From: Pseudomonas brenneri
GTDB taxonomy: Bacteria; Pseudomonadota; Gammaproteobacteria; Pseudomonadales; Pseudomonadaceae
NCBI RefSeq assembly: GCF_007858285.1
Contig: NZ_VFIL01000001.1
Coordinates: 1 to 64,000 of the forward strand
Direction: 5' to 3'
DNA length: 64,000 nt
Shown: positions 28,701 through 37,683 of the stretch, one piece after another
Numbering within the stretch: position 1 is the stretch's first letter
Layout: each line of letters begins with the position of its first letter
Made by a program: the position numbers and the translations under genes
The notes under the pieces: generated by a model
The model's input: the letters and a program-made list of their open reading frames with translations, nothing else
Databases searched by the model: none
What the model was told of the DNA's origin: nothing

Positions 28701-29317
28701 TGCCTGTCAGTTGACAACCCGTTGATGAAAATCGCCGTGGTCTCGCTGATCAGGTGTTCGCGCGCGGCTTTTCCAGGGCATGGACTAAGCCCCAGCAGGC
28801 AACGCAACTGCATGTCGCCGGTCAGTGCATCAAGGAAGATCTTTGCGCGGGTCTGCGGGTTGCCGGGGATGACCAGCCCGGCTTCTTCGGCCCAGGTGAA
28901 GTAATCGGCCAGGCAGCTATAGGCCGTGGCGGGCGCAGCCTCGAAAAACGACTTTGCAGCCTCCGGCGCGCGCAGGGCCTCGGACACGATCAGGCGATGC
29001 AGGGCCAGGGTGCGAGGCGACAGCACCACATCGAGAAAGACTCGGGCAATGGTCTTCAGCGCCTCGTCTAGAGGCTTCTGGGCGAGAGTCATGTGGGTCA
29101 GCGGGCTGACGTTCTCTGCGCACAGCTGCTCGATGATCGCGGCGAACAACCCTTCCTTGCCGCCGAAGTAGGCATAGAGCGTGCGCTTGGAGCCGCCAAT
29201 GTTGGCGATGATCCCGTCAACGCTGACCCCGGAATAGCCTTCTGCGAGAAACATATCAGTCGCAACCTGGAGAATACTTTGACGCTTTGCTGCTTGCCTC
29301 GGGGTAGGGGTTTGCAT
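28697..29317 (-). CDS. TetR family regulator (AefR-like C-terminal domain)
   Basis: A 206-residue TetR repressor. The DNA-binding domain is at about 8-55 (RQSILQVATDMFLAEGYSGVSVDGI, then GGSKRTLYAYFGGKEGLFAAI), and the ligand domain resembles the AefR group. It is convergent with the efflux operon and divergent from the meta-cleavage operon. A 21-bp perfect-arm palindrome lies in the divergent gap directly ahead of the first catabolic gene, so repression of that operon is the best guess; it may also act on the pump genes. Confidence 0.88.
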   Translation of the reverse strand: MQTPTPRQAAKRQSILQVATDMFLAEGYSGVSVDGIIANIGGSKRTLYAYFGGKEGLFAAIIEQLCAENVSPLTHMTLAQKPLDEALKTIARVFLDVVLSPRTLALHRLIVSEALRAPEAAKSFFEAAPATAYSCLADYFTWAEEAGLVIPGNPQTRAKIFLDALTGDMQLRCLLGLSPCPGKAAREHLISETTAIFINGLSTDRH

Positions 29318-29494
29318 GTGGCTCGGCTATTCCTGGAAAGAACAATTCAAAAGTTCTCCTAGCCTACGCCGCTCTGCACAAGCCTTCCAGCCACACAGGG
29401 GGACGAATCAAGGGATTGTCCCGGAATGTTTTTTGTAAAAAACACTTTGATCACCCTTGACGAGTTATTTATTTGGGCGCATTTTCGTCAAAAG

Positions 29495-29515
29495 GGTACG
29501 GTAACGTACCGTACC
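29495..29515. promoter_or_regulatory. Probable TetR operator of the meta-cleavage operon
   Basis: GGTACGGTA-ACG-TACCGTACC: two perfect 9-base arms around a 3-base centre, 29 bases before the first catabolic start codon. A possible -35 TTGACG is at 29457-29462 with a weak -10 17 bases later, which places the palindrome over the transcription start, a blocking position. Confidence 0.7.
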
Positions 29516-29544
29516 AATTTATAACAACAACAGAGGTAGTGATC

Positions 29545-30411
29545 ATGCGTTTCGTACACTTTGTGGAAGGCTCCAGCAAAGGCCTGGCCATTGAACACGC
29601 AGGCGTGCTGCGAGGTTTGACCGAACAGGAAAGCGGTTATCCGGGCACCCTGGAGAGCCTGCTCAACGCCGGCCCTGACGCGCTGCAAGCGGCCCATCAG
29701 CGCTTGAGCGACGCCCGTTTGCTCGATCCATCGAAGCTGCGCTACCTGCCACCGCTGGAGCGTCCGGGCAAGATTGTGTGTGTCGGCCTGAACTATGCCG
29801 ATCACACCAAGGAAAGTCCGTACGAGCAGCCGGCCTATCCGACTTTTTTCCCGCGTTTCAGCACCAGCCTGATCGGCCATGGCGAACCCATCCTGCGCCC
29901 GCGTGTCTCCGAACAACTGGACTACGAAGGGGAGTTGGCGGTGGTGATCGGCACCGGTGGTCGACATATCTCCCGTGAACAGGCCCTGGCGCATGTGGCG
30001 GGCTACGCGATCTTCAATGAAGCCTCGGTGCGCGATTACCAGTTCAAGTCGCCGCAATGGACCATTGGCAAGAACTTCGACGCCACCGGCGCGTTTGGCC
30101 CGACCTTCGTCAGTACCGACGAACTGCCCGCGGGGGCTGTCGGCCTGAACCTGGTGACCCGCCTCAACGGCACGGTGGTGCAGCAGGGCAATACCGCCGA
30201 CATGATCTTTGGGGTCGCCGAACTGATCGCCGTGCTCAGTGAAGCGGTGACCCTGGAACCCGGTGACGTGATCGTCACCGGCACCCCCGCAGGGATTGGC
30301 TGGGCGCGACGCCCGCCACTGTTCATGAAGCCTGGCGACCTCTGCACCGTGGAGATCGAAGGCCTTGGCACCTTGAGCAACCTGATCGCCGACGAGCCGC
30401 CAGCGGCCTGA
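29545..30411 (+). CDS. Fumarylacetoacetate hydrolase family protein
   Basis: A 288-residue FAH-superfamily enzyme. The catalytic core (about 80-280) contains VCVGLNYADHTKES, the metal-ligand pair in LDYEGELAVVIG, the third ligand region FNEASVRDYQF and the closing VIVTGTPAGIGWARRPP. Family members hydrate or hydrolyse ring-fission products such as 2-hydroxy-muconate derivatives or acylpyruvates. GAGGT precedes the ATG. As the first gene of an operon with an extradiol dioxygenase, it should process the meta-cleavage product. The exact substrate is unknown. Confidence 0.88.
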   Translation: MRFVHFVEGSSKGLAIEHAGVLRGLTEQESGYPGTLESLLNAGPDALQAAHQRLSDARLLDPSKLRYLPPLERPGKIVCVGLNYADHTKESPYEQPAYPTFFPRFSTSLIGHGEPILRPRVSEQLDYEGELAVVIGTGGRHISREQALAHVAGYAIFNEASVRDYQFKSPQWTIGKNFDATGAFGPTFVSTDELPAGAVGLNLVTRLNGTVVQQGNTADMIFGVAELIAVLSEAVTLEPGDVIVTGTPAGIGWARRPPLFMKPGDLCTVEIEGLGTLSNLIADEPPAA

Positions 30412-30537
30412 GTCCACGCGTCAGTTTTCGTGAGCGCAGTACAACCGACCGACCGTTACCACGGTGGGCAGCGATCCCGGCTGCCCTGGTTTTGACCACC
30501 GGTTGTCCTGCCCCTTGAATGCCCAGGAGCAACTACC

Positions 30538-31533
30538 GTGCTGCAGATCAAAGACATCAACCATGTGCTCTACCGTCATCCCGACCTTGGGGTGGTCGAA
30601 CGTTTCCTGACCGATTTCGGCCTGGTGGTCATGCACCGCACCGAGCAACGCCTGTATTTTCGCGGCACCTGCTCGCTACCCTATGTGTACATCGCCGAGA
30701 AGGCCAGTGAAGCCAGCTTTGGCGCCATCGCATTCGCCGTCGAAAGCCTCGACGATTTGCACCAGGCCAGCCGGCTGCCGGGGGCCTCGGTGATCCGGGC
30801 GCTGGAAGGTCCGGGAGGAGGGCAGTACGTCGCCTTGCATGATCCCTCGGGGCGGCGCATCGAGTTGGTCCACGGTATCGAAGCCGTGGGCACGCTGCCC
30901 CAGCGTGCTGCGCTGACCCTCAACTCGGCCCATCACAAGCAACGCTTTGGCGATGTACAACGGCCCGGCAAGGGCGCGGCACAGGTCCTGCGCCTGGGCC
31001 ATGCGGCGATTGGCGTGCAGGACATGCCCCGACACCTGGCCTGGTACCAGCAAATGCTCGGCATGCTGCCTTCGGACCTGGTGGTCGAAGAGCCTGACCG
31101 GGACCGCCCGAGCGCGGCCTTCCTGCGGTTGAACCGTGGCAGCGCCTGGACTGACCATCACACCATCGCCTTGTTCCAGGCGCCGAAGGACTTCGTCCAT
31201 CACGTGTCCTTCGAGGTGCAGGATTTTGACGCGCAGTGCCTGGGCCACGAGTGGATGACCCTGCAAGGCTGGTCGCCGTTCTGGGGGGTAGGCCGGCACA
31301 TGCTGGGCAGCCAGATTTTCGATTATTGGCGGGACCCGTCCGGCAACCTTATCGAGCACTTCACCGATGGCGACCTGTTCAACCAGGACTCGCCCTCGGG
31401 TTACACCCAGGCGTGCGACGCCAGCCTCTACCAGTGGGGCCCGCCGATGTCGGTGGAGTTCTTCCTGGGTGGGGAGTGTGCCGCCGAACAGACCGTGCCC
31501 CGGTCGACTTCAGACCGTCAACGACGCAGTTGA
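30538..31533 (+). CDS. Extradiol ring-cleavage dioxygenase (two-domain VOC type)
   Basis: A 331-residue type I extradiol dioxygenase with two vicinal-oxygen-chelate modules. The C-terminal module carries the 2-His-1-carboxylate iron triad: His155 (RLGHAAIGV), a histidine of the HH pair 221-222 (VHHVSFEV) and Glu273 (LIEHFTDGD); homoprotocatechuate 2,3-dioxygenase has near-identical spacing. The N-terminal module lacks this triad, as usual. It would open a catecholic ring next to its hydroxyls. The start is GTG with AGGAGC upstream. It follows the FAH gene and precedes the nitroreductase by 11 bases. Confidence 0.9.
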   Translation: MLQIKDINHVLYRHPDLGVVERFLTDFGLVVMHRTEQRLYFRGTCSLPYVYIAEKASEASFGAIAFAVESLDDLHQASRLPGASVIRALEGPGGGQYVALHDPSGRRIELVHGIEAVGTLPQRAALTLNSAHHKQRFGDVQRPGKGAAQVLRLGHAAIGVQDMPRHLAWYQQMLGMLPSDLVVEEPDRDRPSAAFLRLNRGSAWTDHHTIALFQAPKDFVHHVSFEVQDFDAQCLGHEWMTLQGWSPFWGVGRHMLGSQIFDYWRDPSGNLIEHFTDGDLFNQDSPSGYTQACDASLYQWGPPMSVEFFLGGECAAEQTVPRSTSDRQRRS

Positions 31534-31544
31534 GGACAGATGCC

Positions 31545-32168
31545 ATGAACCAGGTAATCAGCGAGCAGGTGCTCGATAGGTTGTTTCGCCAGGCCCGTAG
31601 CCAGAATGGCTGGCTGGATAAACCGGTGGATGATCACACCCTGAAGAAACTCTACGACCTGGTGCGCTGGGGCCCGACCAGCGCCAACGGCTGCCCGGCG
31701 CGCATTGTGTTTTTGTGCAGCGCCCAATCCCGGCAACGTTTGCTGCCAGCCCTGAGCGCCGGCAATGTCGAGAAGACCCTGGGCGCCCCGGTGACGGCAA
31801 TCATTGGCTACGACACGCAGTTCCATAAGCAGTTACCCAGGTTGTTTGCGCACAACCCCACGGTACGCGACTGGTTTGCCGACCAGCCGGATTTGCTTGA
31901 ATCCACCGCCTTTCGCAACAGTTCGCTGCAGGGCGGCTACTTCATCCTCGCGGCCAGGGCCTTGGGCCTCGACTGCGGGCCGATGTCCGGGTTTGACCAC
32001 GCACAGGTCGACCAGGCGTTTTTCGCTCCAGGGGCCGAGGGCATGCAGGCCTTTGCCGGGATGCAGATCAAGTCGAACTTCCTGTGCAACCTCGGCTATG
32101 GCGACCCCGCAAAACTCTTTGCCCGTAACCCGCGCCTGGACTTCGACGAGGCCTGCGCGCTGCTGTAA
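31545..32168 (+). CDS. Nitroreductase family protein (RutE/HadB-like)
   Basis: A 207-residue FMN oxidoreductase resembling RutE, the malonic semialdehyde reductase branch of the nitroreductase family: LVRWGPTSANGCPARIVF (FMN-binding), RNSSLQGGYFILAARALGLDCGPMSGF and the C-terminal SNFLCNLGYGDP. In this operon it may reduce an aldehyde or enal arising from ring fission, or a nitro-substituted substrate; the sequence does not decide. GAGGAC precedes the ATG. Confidence 0.86.
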   Translation: MNQVISEQVLDRLFRQARSQNGWLDKPVDDHTLKKLYDLVRWGPTSANGCPARIVFLCSAQSRQRLLPALSAGNVEKTLGAPVTAIIGYDTQFHKQLPRLFAHNPTVRDWFADQPDLLESTAFRNSSLQGGYFILAARALGLDCGPMSGFDHAQVDQAFFAPGAEGMQAFAGMQIKSNFLCNLGYGDPAKLFARNPRLDFDEACALL

Positions 32169-32272
32169 CTGACTGACCGCACCCGTAAATCCTCCAGGCC
32201 GATCAAGCGTGCTGCGACGCATCACGCCTGTCGATCGGCCTGGCAAAACAACAACAATAAGGAAAACCTGCA

Positions 32273-33505
32273 ATGCGAGCTCTATCCAAATGGCATGTAC
32301 TTATCGGCGGTTTCCTCGCGTATCTGTTTGACGCCATGGAGATCATCCTGCTCACCATCGCACTCCCGGTGATCCGCCAGGACCTGGGCCTGACGTTCAA
32401 TGAAGCCGGTATGCTCGCCTCGGCAACCCTGCTGGGGATCGGTTTGAGCGGCATTACCACGGGCTGGTATTGCGACAACTACGGTCGACGCAAAGCCCTG
32501 CTGATCTCGTTGATCGTGTTCGGCGTGTTGACCACGCTGGTCGCTACCACGCACAACTGGGGCTTGCTCCTGCTCCTGCGGTTTCTGTCCGGGCTGGGCT
32601 TGGGCGGGGTGTGGGGGATTGTCTCGGCCTATGTAACGGAAACCTGGCCTGCCCATCAGCGGGCACGAGCGATCGGGTTCGTGTTGAGTTCATTCCCGAT
32701 TGGCGCGGCCATCGCGGCAATGGCGGCGGCCAGCTACCTGCCTGACTGGCAGACCTTGTTCATGGTGGCCGGGATCTCGACCCTGATCCCGCTGGCGTAT
32801 CTGTTCTTCTTTGTGCCCGAGTCACCGGAGTGGACCGCGCAGAAAGCCCGCAACCTGGCCGGCCCCAGGCAGCACAAGCACGTCTCGGTGCGCGAAATAT
32901 TTTCCCCCGAACTGCTGCGCCTGACCCTGCTGGGTACCCTGGCGGCGAGTTTTGCGGTGATTGGTTTCTGGGGGGCGAGTACCTGGTTGCCCACCTACTT
33001 GATCAAGGAGCGCGGACTGGACATTGGCATGATGGCCAACTTCATGGCGATCCTCAATATCGGCGCCTTTATCGGTATCAATGCCTTTGGCTTCATCGCC
33101 GACCACATCGGCAAACGCAATGCCACGCTCCTGTCATTGCTCGGCAGTGCGGTGATGTTGTCGATTTATGCACTCACCACCGATAACGCCATCCTGTTCT
33201 GGCTGGGGCCGATCTATGCCTTCTTCTACGCCTTCGCCAGTTTGTTTGCCTCCTACTTCAGTGCGTTGTACCCCACTCGGGTACGCACCCTCGGCGCGGG
33301 CTTCTGCTTCAACTTTGGCCGGGGCCTGGCGGCTTTTGCGCCGTTGCTTTTGAGCGGCATCGCTACCCACTACAGCCTGGCGTGGGGCCTGTTGGTGTGC
33401 GCCGGGTTCTTTGCCCTGGCCACCCTCACCCTGTTGTTCATGCCCCAGGTGGAGTCGGATCTGCCCGCCAGCGCGGGCGTGACGCTGAAAACCACGGATT
33501 CCTGA
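32273..33505 (+). CDS. MFS transporter, aromatic acid:H+ symporter (AAHS) type
   Basis: A 410-residue twelve-helix MFS protein. It starts KWHVLIGGFLAYLFDAMEIILLTIALPVI, with the acidic residue of helix 1 typical of AAHS/sugar symporters, and has the WYCDNYGRRKAL signature loop and FFVPESPEW after helix 6. It probably imports the aromatic substrate of this operon. AAGGAA lies before the ATG. It is a separate paralogue from the transporter of the benzoylformate group. Confidence 0.88.
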   Translation: MRALSKWHVLIGGFLAYLFDAMEIILLTIALPVIRQDLGLTFNEAGMLASATLLGIGLSGITTGWYCDNYGRRKALLISLIVFGVLTTLVATTHNWGLLLLLRFLSGLGLGGVWGIVSAYVTETWPAHQRARAIGFVLSSFPIGAAIAAMAAASYLPDWQTLFMVAGISTLIPLAYLFFFVPESPEWTAQKARNLAGPRQHKHVSVREIFSPELLRLTLLGTLAASFAVIGFWGASTWLPTYLIKERGLDIGMMANFMAILNIGAFIGINAFGFIADHIGKRNATLLSLLGSAVMLSIYALTTDNAILFWLGPIYAFFYAFASLFASYFSALYPTRVRTLGAGFCFNFGRGLAAFAPLLLSGIATHYSLAWGLLVCAGFFALATLTLLFMPQVESDLPASAGVTLKTTDS

Positions 33506-33534
33506 TGTTTGAGATCAACCTGGAGTGTCAAGCG

Positions 33535-33918
33535 ATGTTAGAGCAACGCGTAGAACAACAGATCCAAACCCTGGAATTGCGCCGCCGCCAGGCCATGGTC
33601 GAGGGCGATATGGACTTTCTGGAAAGCCTCTATACCCGCGACTTGACCTACAGCCACTCGGACGGCAAGAGCGACAGCAAGAGCAGCTACCTGCAGGGCA
33701 TGCGAGAGGGCGTCTGGCGCTATCGGGGTTTCACCAGCCGTGACGAGCAGATGCGCAGGGCAGGGGACTGCGTGGTCGTTACCGGGCTGATCGACATGGA
33801 CGTGGTGATCCGTGGCGAGCCCATGCTCCTCAACTCGCGCTACATCAGCGTGTGGAAGGCGGGCAATAACGGCTGGCAAATGATTGCCTGGCAATCCACT
33901 CGTTATACCCATGCCTGA
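33535..33918 (+). CDS. NTF2-like (SnoaL/DUF4440 type) small protein
   Basis: A 127-residue alpha+beta cone-fold protein: helices from residue 5 to about 35 (RVEQQIQTLELRRRQAMVEGD), the LESLYTRDLTYSHSDGK strand-loop and the terminal strand WQMIAWQSTRY. Such proteins act as ketosteroid-isomerase-like enzymes or as small subunits of ring-hydroxylating oxygenases. TGGAG precedes ATG 33535; an ATG ten codons upstream touches the transporter stop but lacks a ribosome site. Its role here could be isomerising or hydrolysing a pathway intermediate; this is inference. Confidence 0.78.
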   Translation: MLEQRVEQQIQTLELRRRQAMVEGDMDFLESLYTRDLTYSHSDGKSDSKSSYLQGMREGVWRYRGFTSRDEQMRRAGDCVVVTGLIDMDVVIRGEPMLLNSRYISVWKAGNNGWQMIAWQSTRYTHA

Positions 33919-34038
33919 CGCCCGCTAAACCACAGCACAACTGGCAACTTGAACCCGGCCCTCGTGGTCGTCCGGGCAAGGCTTGCGCATGCCTGGAAAC
34001 CGGGATGGCTGGAACTTTGACGTGATGGAATCCTGAAC

Positions 34039-34899
34039 ATGTACGTACAACAATTACAAAAAACGTATTGCAAGGCCCTTCTGATAACCGCAGGCGCAAT
34101 GAGCCTGATCTCAAGCCCGGTGCAGGCCAGGGATTGGAGCGACACCTTCATCGGTTTTCGCTACGGTACCGACTTCACCGAACCCAGTATCCGCGGCAAG
34201 GTCCAGAAGGAGATCTACCAACTGGGCCATGCCAGCGGCAATGAAGCCGGTTCCAATTTTTTCAACCTGGACGTGCTCAAGTCCGACAGTAACGATCCAA
34301 AGAAAGACAGCGATTCGGGGGCAACCGAGGCCTATCTGGTGTACCGCCATCAACTGTTCCTCAGCCAGGTGTTCGAGCGGTCGATGGCGTTTGGCCCGGT
34401 CAAGGAGGTGGCCCTGAGCGGCGGGGTTGAGCTGAACTACAAGAACACCGAGTTCGCCACCCGCAAGCGCATGCTGGTGGCTGGCCCGACGCTCAAGTTC
34501 GACGTGCCCGGTTACCTGGATATCAGCCTGCTGTATGCCATGGAGTGGAACCACTGCGGGTTGAATGCGTGCCAGACCGAAAACATCCAGTTCGACCCGT
34601 ACTATGTGTTGCACATGGTCTGGGGCATCCCGTTCCAGGTGGCTGGCGTGCCCCTCAAGTTCCAGGGCTTTGCCAGCTACAAGACCGAGAAGGGCAAGGA
34701 TTACTTCAAGCAGGACACGGCCGAGGAAAGCCTGGTGCGTGCGTCATTGATGGTCGATGTCGGGCAACTGGCATTCGCTCGCAAAAATACCCTGCTGATC
34801 GGTCCAGGCTACGAGTACTGGAAACACAAGTACGGCGCGATCCATAAACCCGGCACCGACACCTACGCACCCACCGTGCATCTGGAGTGGCATTTCTAA
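34039..34899 (+). CDS. Tsx-like outer-membrane channel protein
   Basis: A 286-residue outer-membrane barrel with a signal peptide (about 1-31, ending SSPVQA) and the Tsx/OmpK-type pattern: WSDTFIGFRYGTDFTEPSI at the N-terminus, alternating amphipathic strands and the closing VHLEWHF with terminal phenylalanine. Tsx passes nucleosides; relatives in catabolic operons appear to pass small aromatics. It is the last gene before a strong terminator, making it the outer-membrane entry port of this operon. Confidence 0.82.
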   Translation: MYVQQLQKTYCKALLITAGAMSLISSPVQARDWSDTFIGFRYGTDFTEPSIRGKVQKEIYQLGHASGNEAGSNFFNLDVLKSDSNDPKKDSDSGATEAYLVYRHQLFLSQVFERSMAFGPVKEVALSGGVELNYKNTEFATRKRMLVAGPTLKFDVPGYLDISLLYAMEWNHCGLNACQTENIQFDPYYVLHMVWGIPFQVAGVPLKFQGFASYKTEKGKDYFKQDTAEESLVRASLMVDVGQLAFARKNTLLIGPGYEYWKHKYGAIHKPGTDTYAPTVHLEWHF

Positions 34900-34907
34900 A
34901 GCCCTTG

Positions 34908-34935
34908 GGTGAGCCGCTTCTGTGGCTCACCTTTT
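34908..34935 (+). terminator. Rho-independent terminator of the meta-cleavage operon
   Basis: Perfect 8-bp stem GGTGAGCC / GGCTCACC, 8-base loop, then TTTT, nine bases after the porin stop. Confidence 0.85.
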
Positions 34936-34960
34936 CCACAGAAGTGACTCTTGTTCATGT

Positions 34961-35749
34961 CTATTGAGAAAGGCTGCGAGTAGCCCGGGTAAAAATCCGG
35001 GTGGCGGCCTTGCTGTTGGGCGGATAGCGCTCAAAGAGTTGCTGTACCCAGTCTGGCCGGGTCTTGCTGGCGTCGTTGATCCAGTTGGCCACCGAGTCTT
35101 GGGCATATTTGTCGGATTCTTCAAGCATTGCGATCAGCAAGGGCTCGGCTATTTGCGGCTCGGCCTTGAGGTGGGCGATGTGTTCGCACCAGACGCCACG
35201 CGGGCGTAGGATTTCAACGCAGAAACGGCGTATTAGCGGATCGTCGCTACGGGCATGGCGGCGTAGCAGTGCCAGGGAGGTAGGCAGGTCCTGGGTCAGA
35301 AGCGGCCGCAAGGCAATCCAGGCCCATTCGCGCACGCCAAAGTGGCTGTCGGTGGCGAACCGCAACTGACTCAGCAAGGCCTTTTCCGGCTCACTGTTAC
35401 GTTCGCAATAGGCATTGGCGAAGGCCGCCCAACTGCGCACGGTGTCCGATGGATGCTCCAGCAGCAGGTGCCAGGTCTGCTCGCGCAAGGGCCGGGCGGA
35501 GCTTTCCAGCCACTGCCCCAACAGGAGACCCATGGCGGCGACTTTCTTGGAGATGCCCAGCGCCTGGCCAGCCTGGGCTGCGGTCTGCAGGGCCACGGCC
35601 AGCGACGGGTCGAACTGCGGGGCAAGGGCCGCTGTCAGCGCCACCTGGTCAACTGCCAGGCACTCGCCCAAATTGCGGGTTGCCAGGCGGCCCTGGTCGA
35701 TCAGGGCTTTGCGTTCTTCACTGATATCGATACGTTGACTGTGCAGCAT
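34961..35749 (-). CDS. HEAT-repeat protein of the AlkD-like DNA alkylation repair family
   Basis: A 262-residue all-helical protein made of HEAT-like repeats. The motifs FGVREWAWIALRPLL, DDPLIRRFCVEILRPRGVW and KYAQDSVANWINDASKTRPDWV match the AlkC/AlkD group, in which helical repeats grip damaged DNA and aid glycosidic-bond cleavage of alkylated bases. GGAGG stands seven bases before the ATG. It is a single gene between the catabolic operon terminator and the metallophore island. Whether the active-site aspartate and tryptophans are kept needs an alignment, so DNA glycosylase activity is not assured. Confidence 0.72.
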   Translation of the reverse strand: MLHSQRIDISEERKALIDQGRLATRNLGECLAVDQVALTAALAPQFDPSLAVALQTAAQAGQALGISKKVAAMGLLLGQWLESSARPLREQTWHLLLEHPSDTVRSWAAFANAYCERNSEPEKALLSQLRFATDSHFGVREWAWIALRPLLTQDLPTSLALLRRHARSDDPLIRRFCVEILRPRGVWCEHIAHLKAEPQIAEPLLIAMLEESDKYAQDSVANWINDASKTRPDWVQQLFERYPPNSKAATRIFTRATRSLSQ

Positions 35750-35906
35750 CAAACACCTCCTTGTGTGATTACCGTGATTGAAGCAATTGAAGCCCGGGCC
35801 CGATGCCCATCTGGTAGCTTGATGCAGTTTGTCTTGGCGTCTTACTAAGTCAACGTTTTGTTTGATGTTGGTGCTGATCGGCTTGGTCAACGGGATGCTC
35901 TGCATT

Positions 35907-35943
35907 TTATAGGACGCCATCGCCGGCAAGCCGACTCCTATAA
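35907..35943. repeat. REP-type palindromic repeat overlapping an ABC gene stop
   Basis: TTATAGGA and TCCTATAA arms (perfect 8 bp) enclose the CGCCGGCAAGCCG core typical of Pseudomonas REP units. The stop codon of the ABC gene at 35938-35940 lies in the right arm, so the repeat also forms the transcript's 3' hairpin. Confidence 0.7.
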
Positions 35944-37683
35944 AGAGGGACGTTCCGCCTTCAGGCGCCAACCGCCCGCCCGTTGACGCTCGTGCCAGAA
36001 GCCGGCGTAGCGCCCGTTGTCGGCGAGCAACTGACGGTGGCTGCCAGACTCCACCAGGCGCCCTTCATCCAGCACCAGGATCTGGTCGGCCGCCATGATG
36101 GTCGGCAAACGATGGGCGATCACCAGTACGGTGGCGTTCTGGATCAGCGTGCCAATGGCGGCTTGCACGTAAGCCTCATTCTGCGGGTCGAGTGCCGCCG
36201 TGGCTTCATCCAGCAGCACGATGGGCGCGCGTTTGAGCAGGGCACGCGCCAGGGACACGCGTTGGCGTTCACCCCCGGACAGGCTGGTACCGCCTTCTCC
36301 CACCGGGGTGGCCCAGCCTTGTGGCAGGCGCGCCACAATCTCATCGACTCCCGCCAATGTTGCCGCTTGCGCCAACTGCCGGGCGCTGGCATCCGGGTTG
36401 CCCACACGAATATTGGCCTCCAGGCTGTCATCGAACAGATACACGTCCTGCATCACCAGGGACAGCTGCGCCATCAGGGCTTCGCTGGACAACGCGCGCA
36501 CATCTACGCCGCCTACCTTGACGCTGCCCTCGCTGGCATCGAAGAAGCGCATCAGCAGGCGGGTGACGGTGGTCTTGCCCGAGCCCGACGCGCCGACAAT
36601 CGCCGTCATTGTGTTGGGCTGGGCGCTGAAGCTCAGGTCCTTGAGCACCGGCGGGCCACTGGGGTAGGCAAAGCCCACCCGGTCGAATTCCAGGCTGCCG
36701 GGTGCTGTCAGGGGCAGGCTGGTGGCCGGCGCAGGCAGCGCGGGTTGGCGCAGGATGCTCGCCAGTTGTTCCAGGTCGTTGCTGGCCATGCGCAACAAAC
36801 CGCTGCGCGCGGCCGCCTCCGCCAGGGGGCCGACAAACCGTGCGGCCAGGGCCAGCAACGCCACCAACTCGATAGCATCGATCTGTTGGGTGGCCGCCAG
36901 GGCGATGCCTACCGCTACCAACAGGGCGAACGCCAGTTGCACGCTCAGGCCACCGGCCAGCAACTTGGGAAAGGTCTGCGCCAGCATCGAGCCACCGGCC
37001 TGTTGCTGTGCGCGATTGGCCGCCTGTAATGGCCGATAGCCGCGCTGCGCCTGGCCAAAAGCACGCAGCACCTGCTGATAGCGGGCAAACTCCACCACCC
37101 GGTTGCCGGCTTCGCTGGCCGCGGCTTCGACCCGTGCATCATTGGCGCCAATGGCATTGGCCGACCAGTGATGGGTGAAGTAGATCAGCGGCGCACACGC
37201 AACCGCCGTGAGCCCCAGCCGCCAGTCAAATACAAACAGGGTCAGCGCAACGGTGGCAGGCACCACGACACCGGACACCACCGGGCCCAGATAATGGGCA
37301 AACAGCCCGGTGACCATCAGCGTACCGCTGGTGGCGCTGCGCGACAGTTGGCCGACTTTCTCGCTGTTGAACCAGCCCAAGGGCAGGCGCATCAGGTGCT
37401 GGCCAAGGCGTTCATGCAAGGTGGTGAGCACCAGCAGTGCCAGGGCGAACCCCTGCATCGCCTGCTGGTAGTGGGCGATGCAGGTCAGCAGCACCATCGC
37501 CGCCAGGCCGGCGAGCCAGGTCATGGCCAGCGGCAGGTTACCGGCAAACAGCGCGTGGAGGATCGGCACCAGCAACGCCACCGCCAAGCCTTGCAACACG
37601 GCACTGGCCACCAGCCAGGCGAGGTAACGGTACAGGCGCGTGGCGTGGGCCGGACCCAGCAGGGTCAGCAGACTGCGGATCAT
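35938..37683 (-). CDS. ABC half-transporter (permease-ATPase), IrtB/YbtQ-like
   Basis: A 581-residue fused membrane/ATPase protein: six helices (about 15-310), then the nucleotide-binding domain (about 345-570) with Walker A GASGSGKTT, signature LSGGERQR and Walker B VLLDEATAALD. With the preceding half-transporter it should form a heterodimer like IrtAB or YbtPQ, exporter-fold proteins that import ferri-siderophores through the inner membrane. The ATG overlaps the upstream stop (ATGA). Control by the Fur-like box ahead of the pair is likely. Confidence 0.88.
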   Translation of the reverse strand: MIRSLLTLLGPAHATRLYRYLAWLVASAVLQGLAVALLVPILHALFAGNLPLAMTWLAGLAAMVLLTCIAHYQQAMQGFALALLVLTTLHERLGQHLMRLPLGWFNSEKVGQLSRSATSGTLMVTGLFAHYLGPVVSGVVVPATVALTLFVFDWRLGLTAVACAPLIYFTHHWSANAIGANDARVEAAASEAGNRVVEFARYQQVLRAFGQAQRGYRPLQAANRAQQQAGGSMLAQTFPKLLAGGLSVQLAFALLVAVGIALAATQQIDAIELVALLALAARFVGPLAEAAARSGLLRMASNDLEQLASILRQPALPAPATSLPLTAPGSLEFDRVGFAYPSGPPVLKDLSFSAQPNTMTAIVGASGSGKTTVTRLLMRFFDASEGSVKVGGVDVRALSSEALMAQLSLVMQDVYLFDDSLEANIRVGNPDASARQLAQAATLAGVDEIVARLPQGWATPVGEGGTSLSGGERQRVSLARALLKRAPIVLLDEATAALDPQNEAYVQAAIGTLIQNATVLVIAHRLPTIMAADQILVLDEGRLVESGSHRQLLADNGRYAGFWHERQRAGGWRLKAERPSL

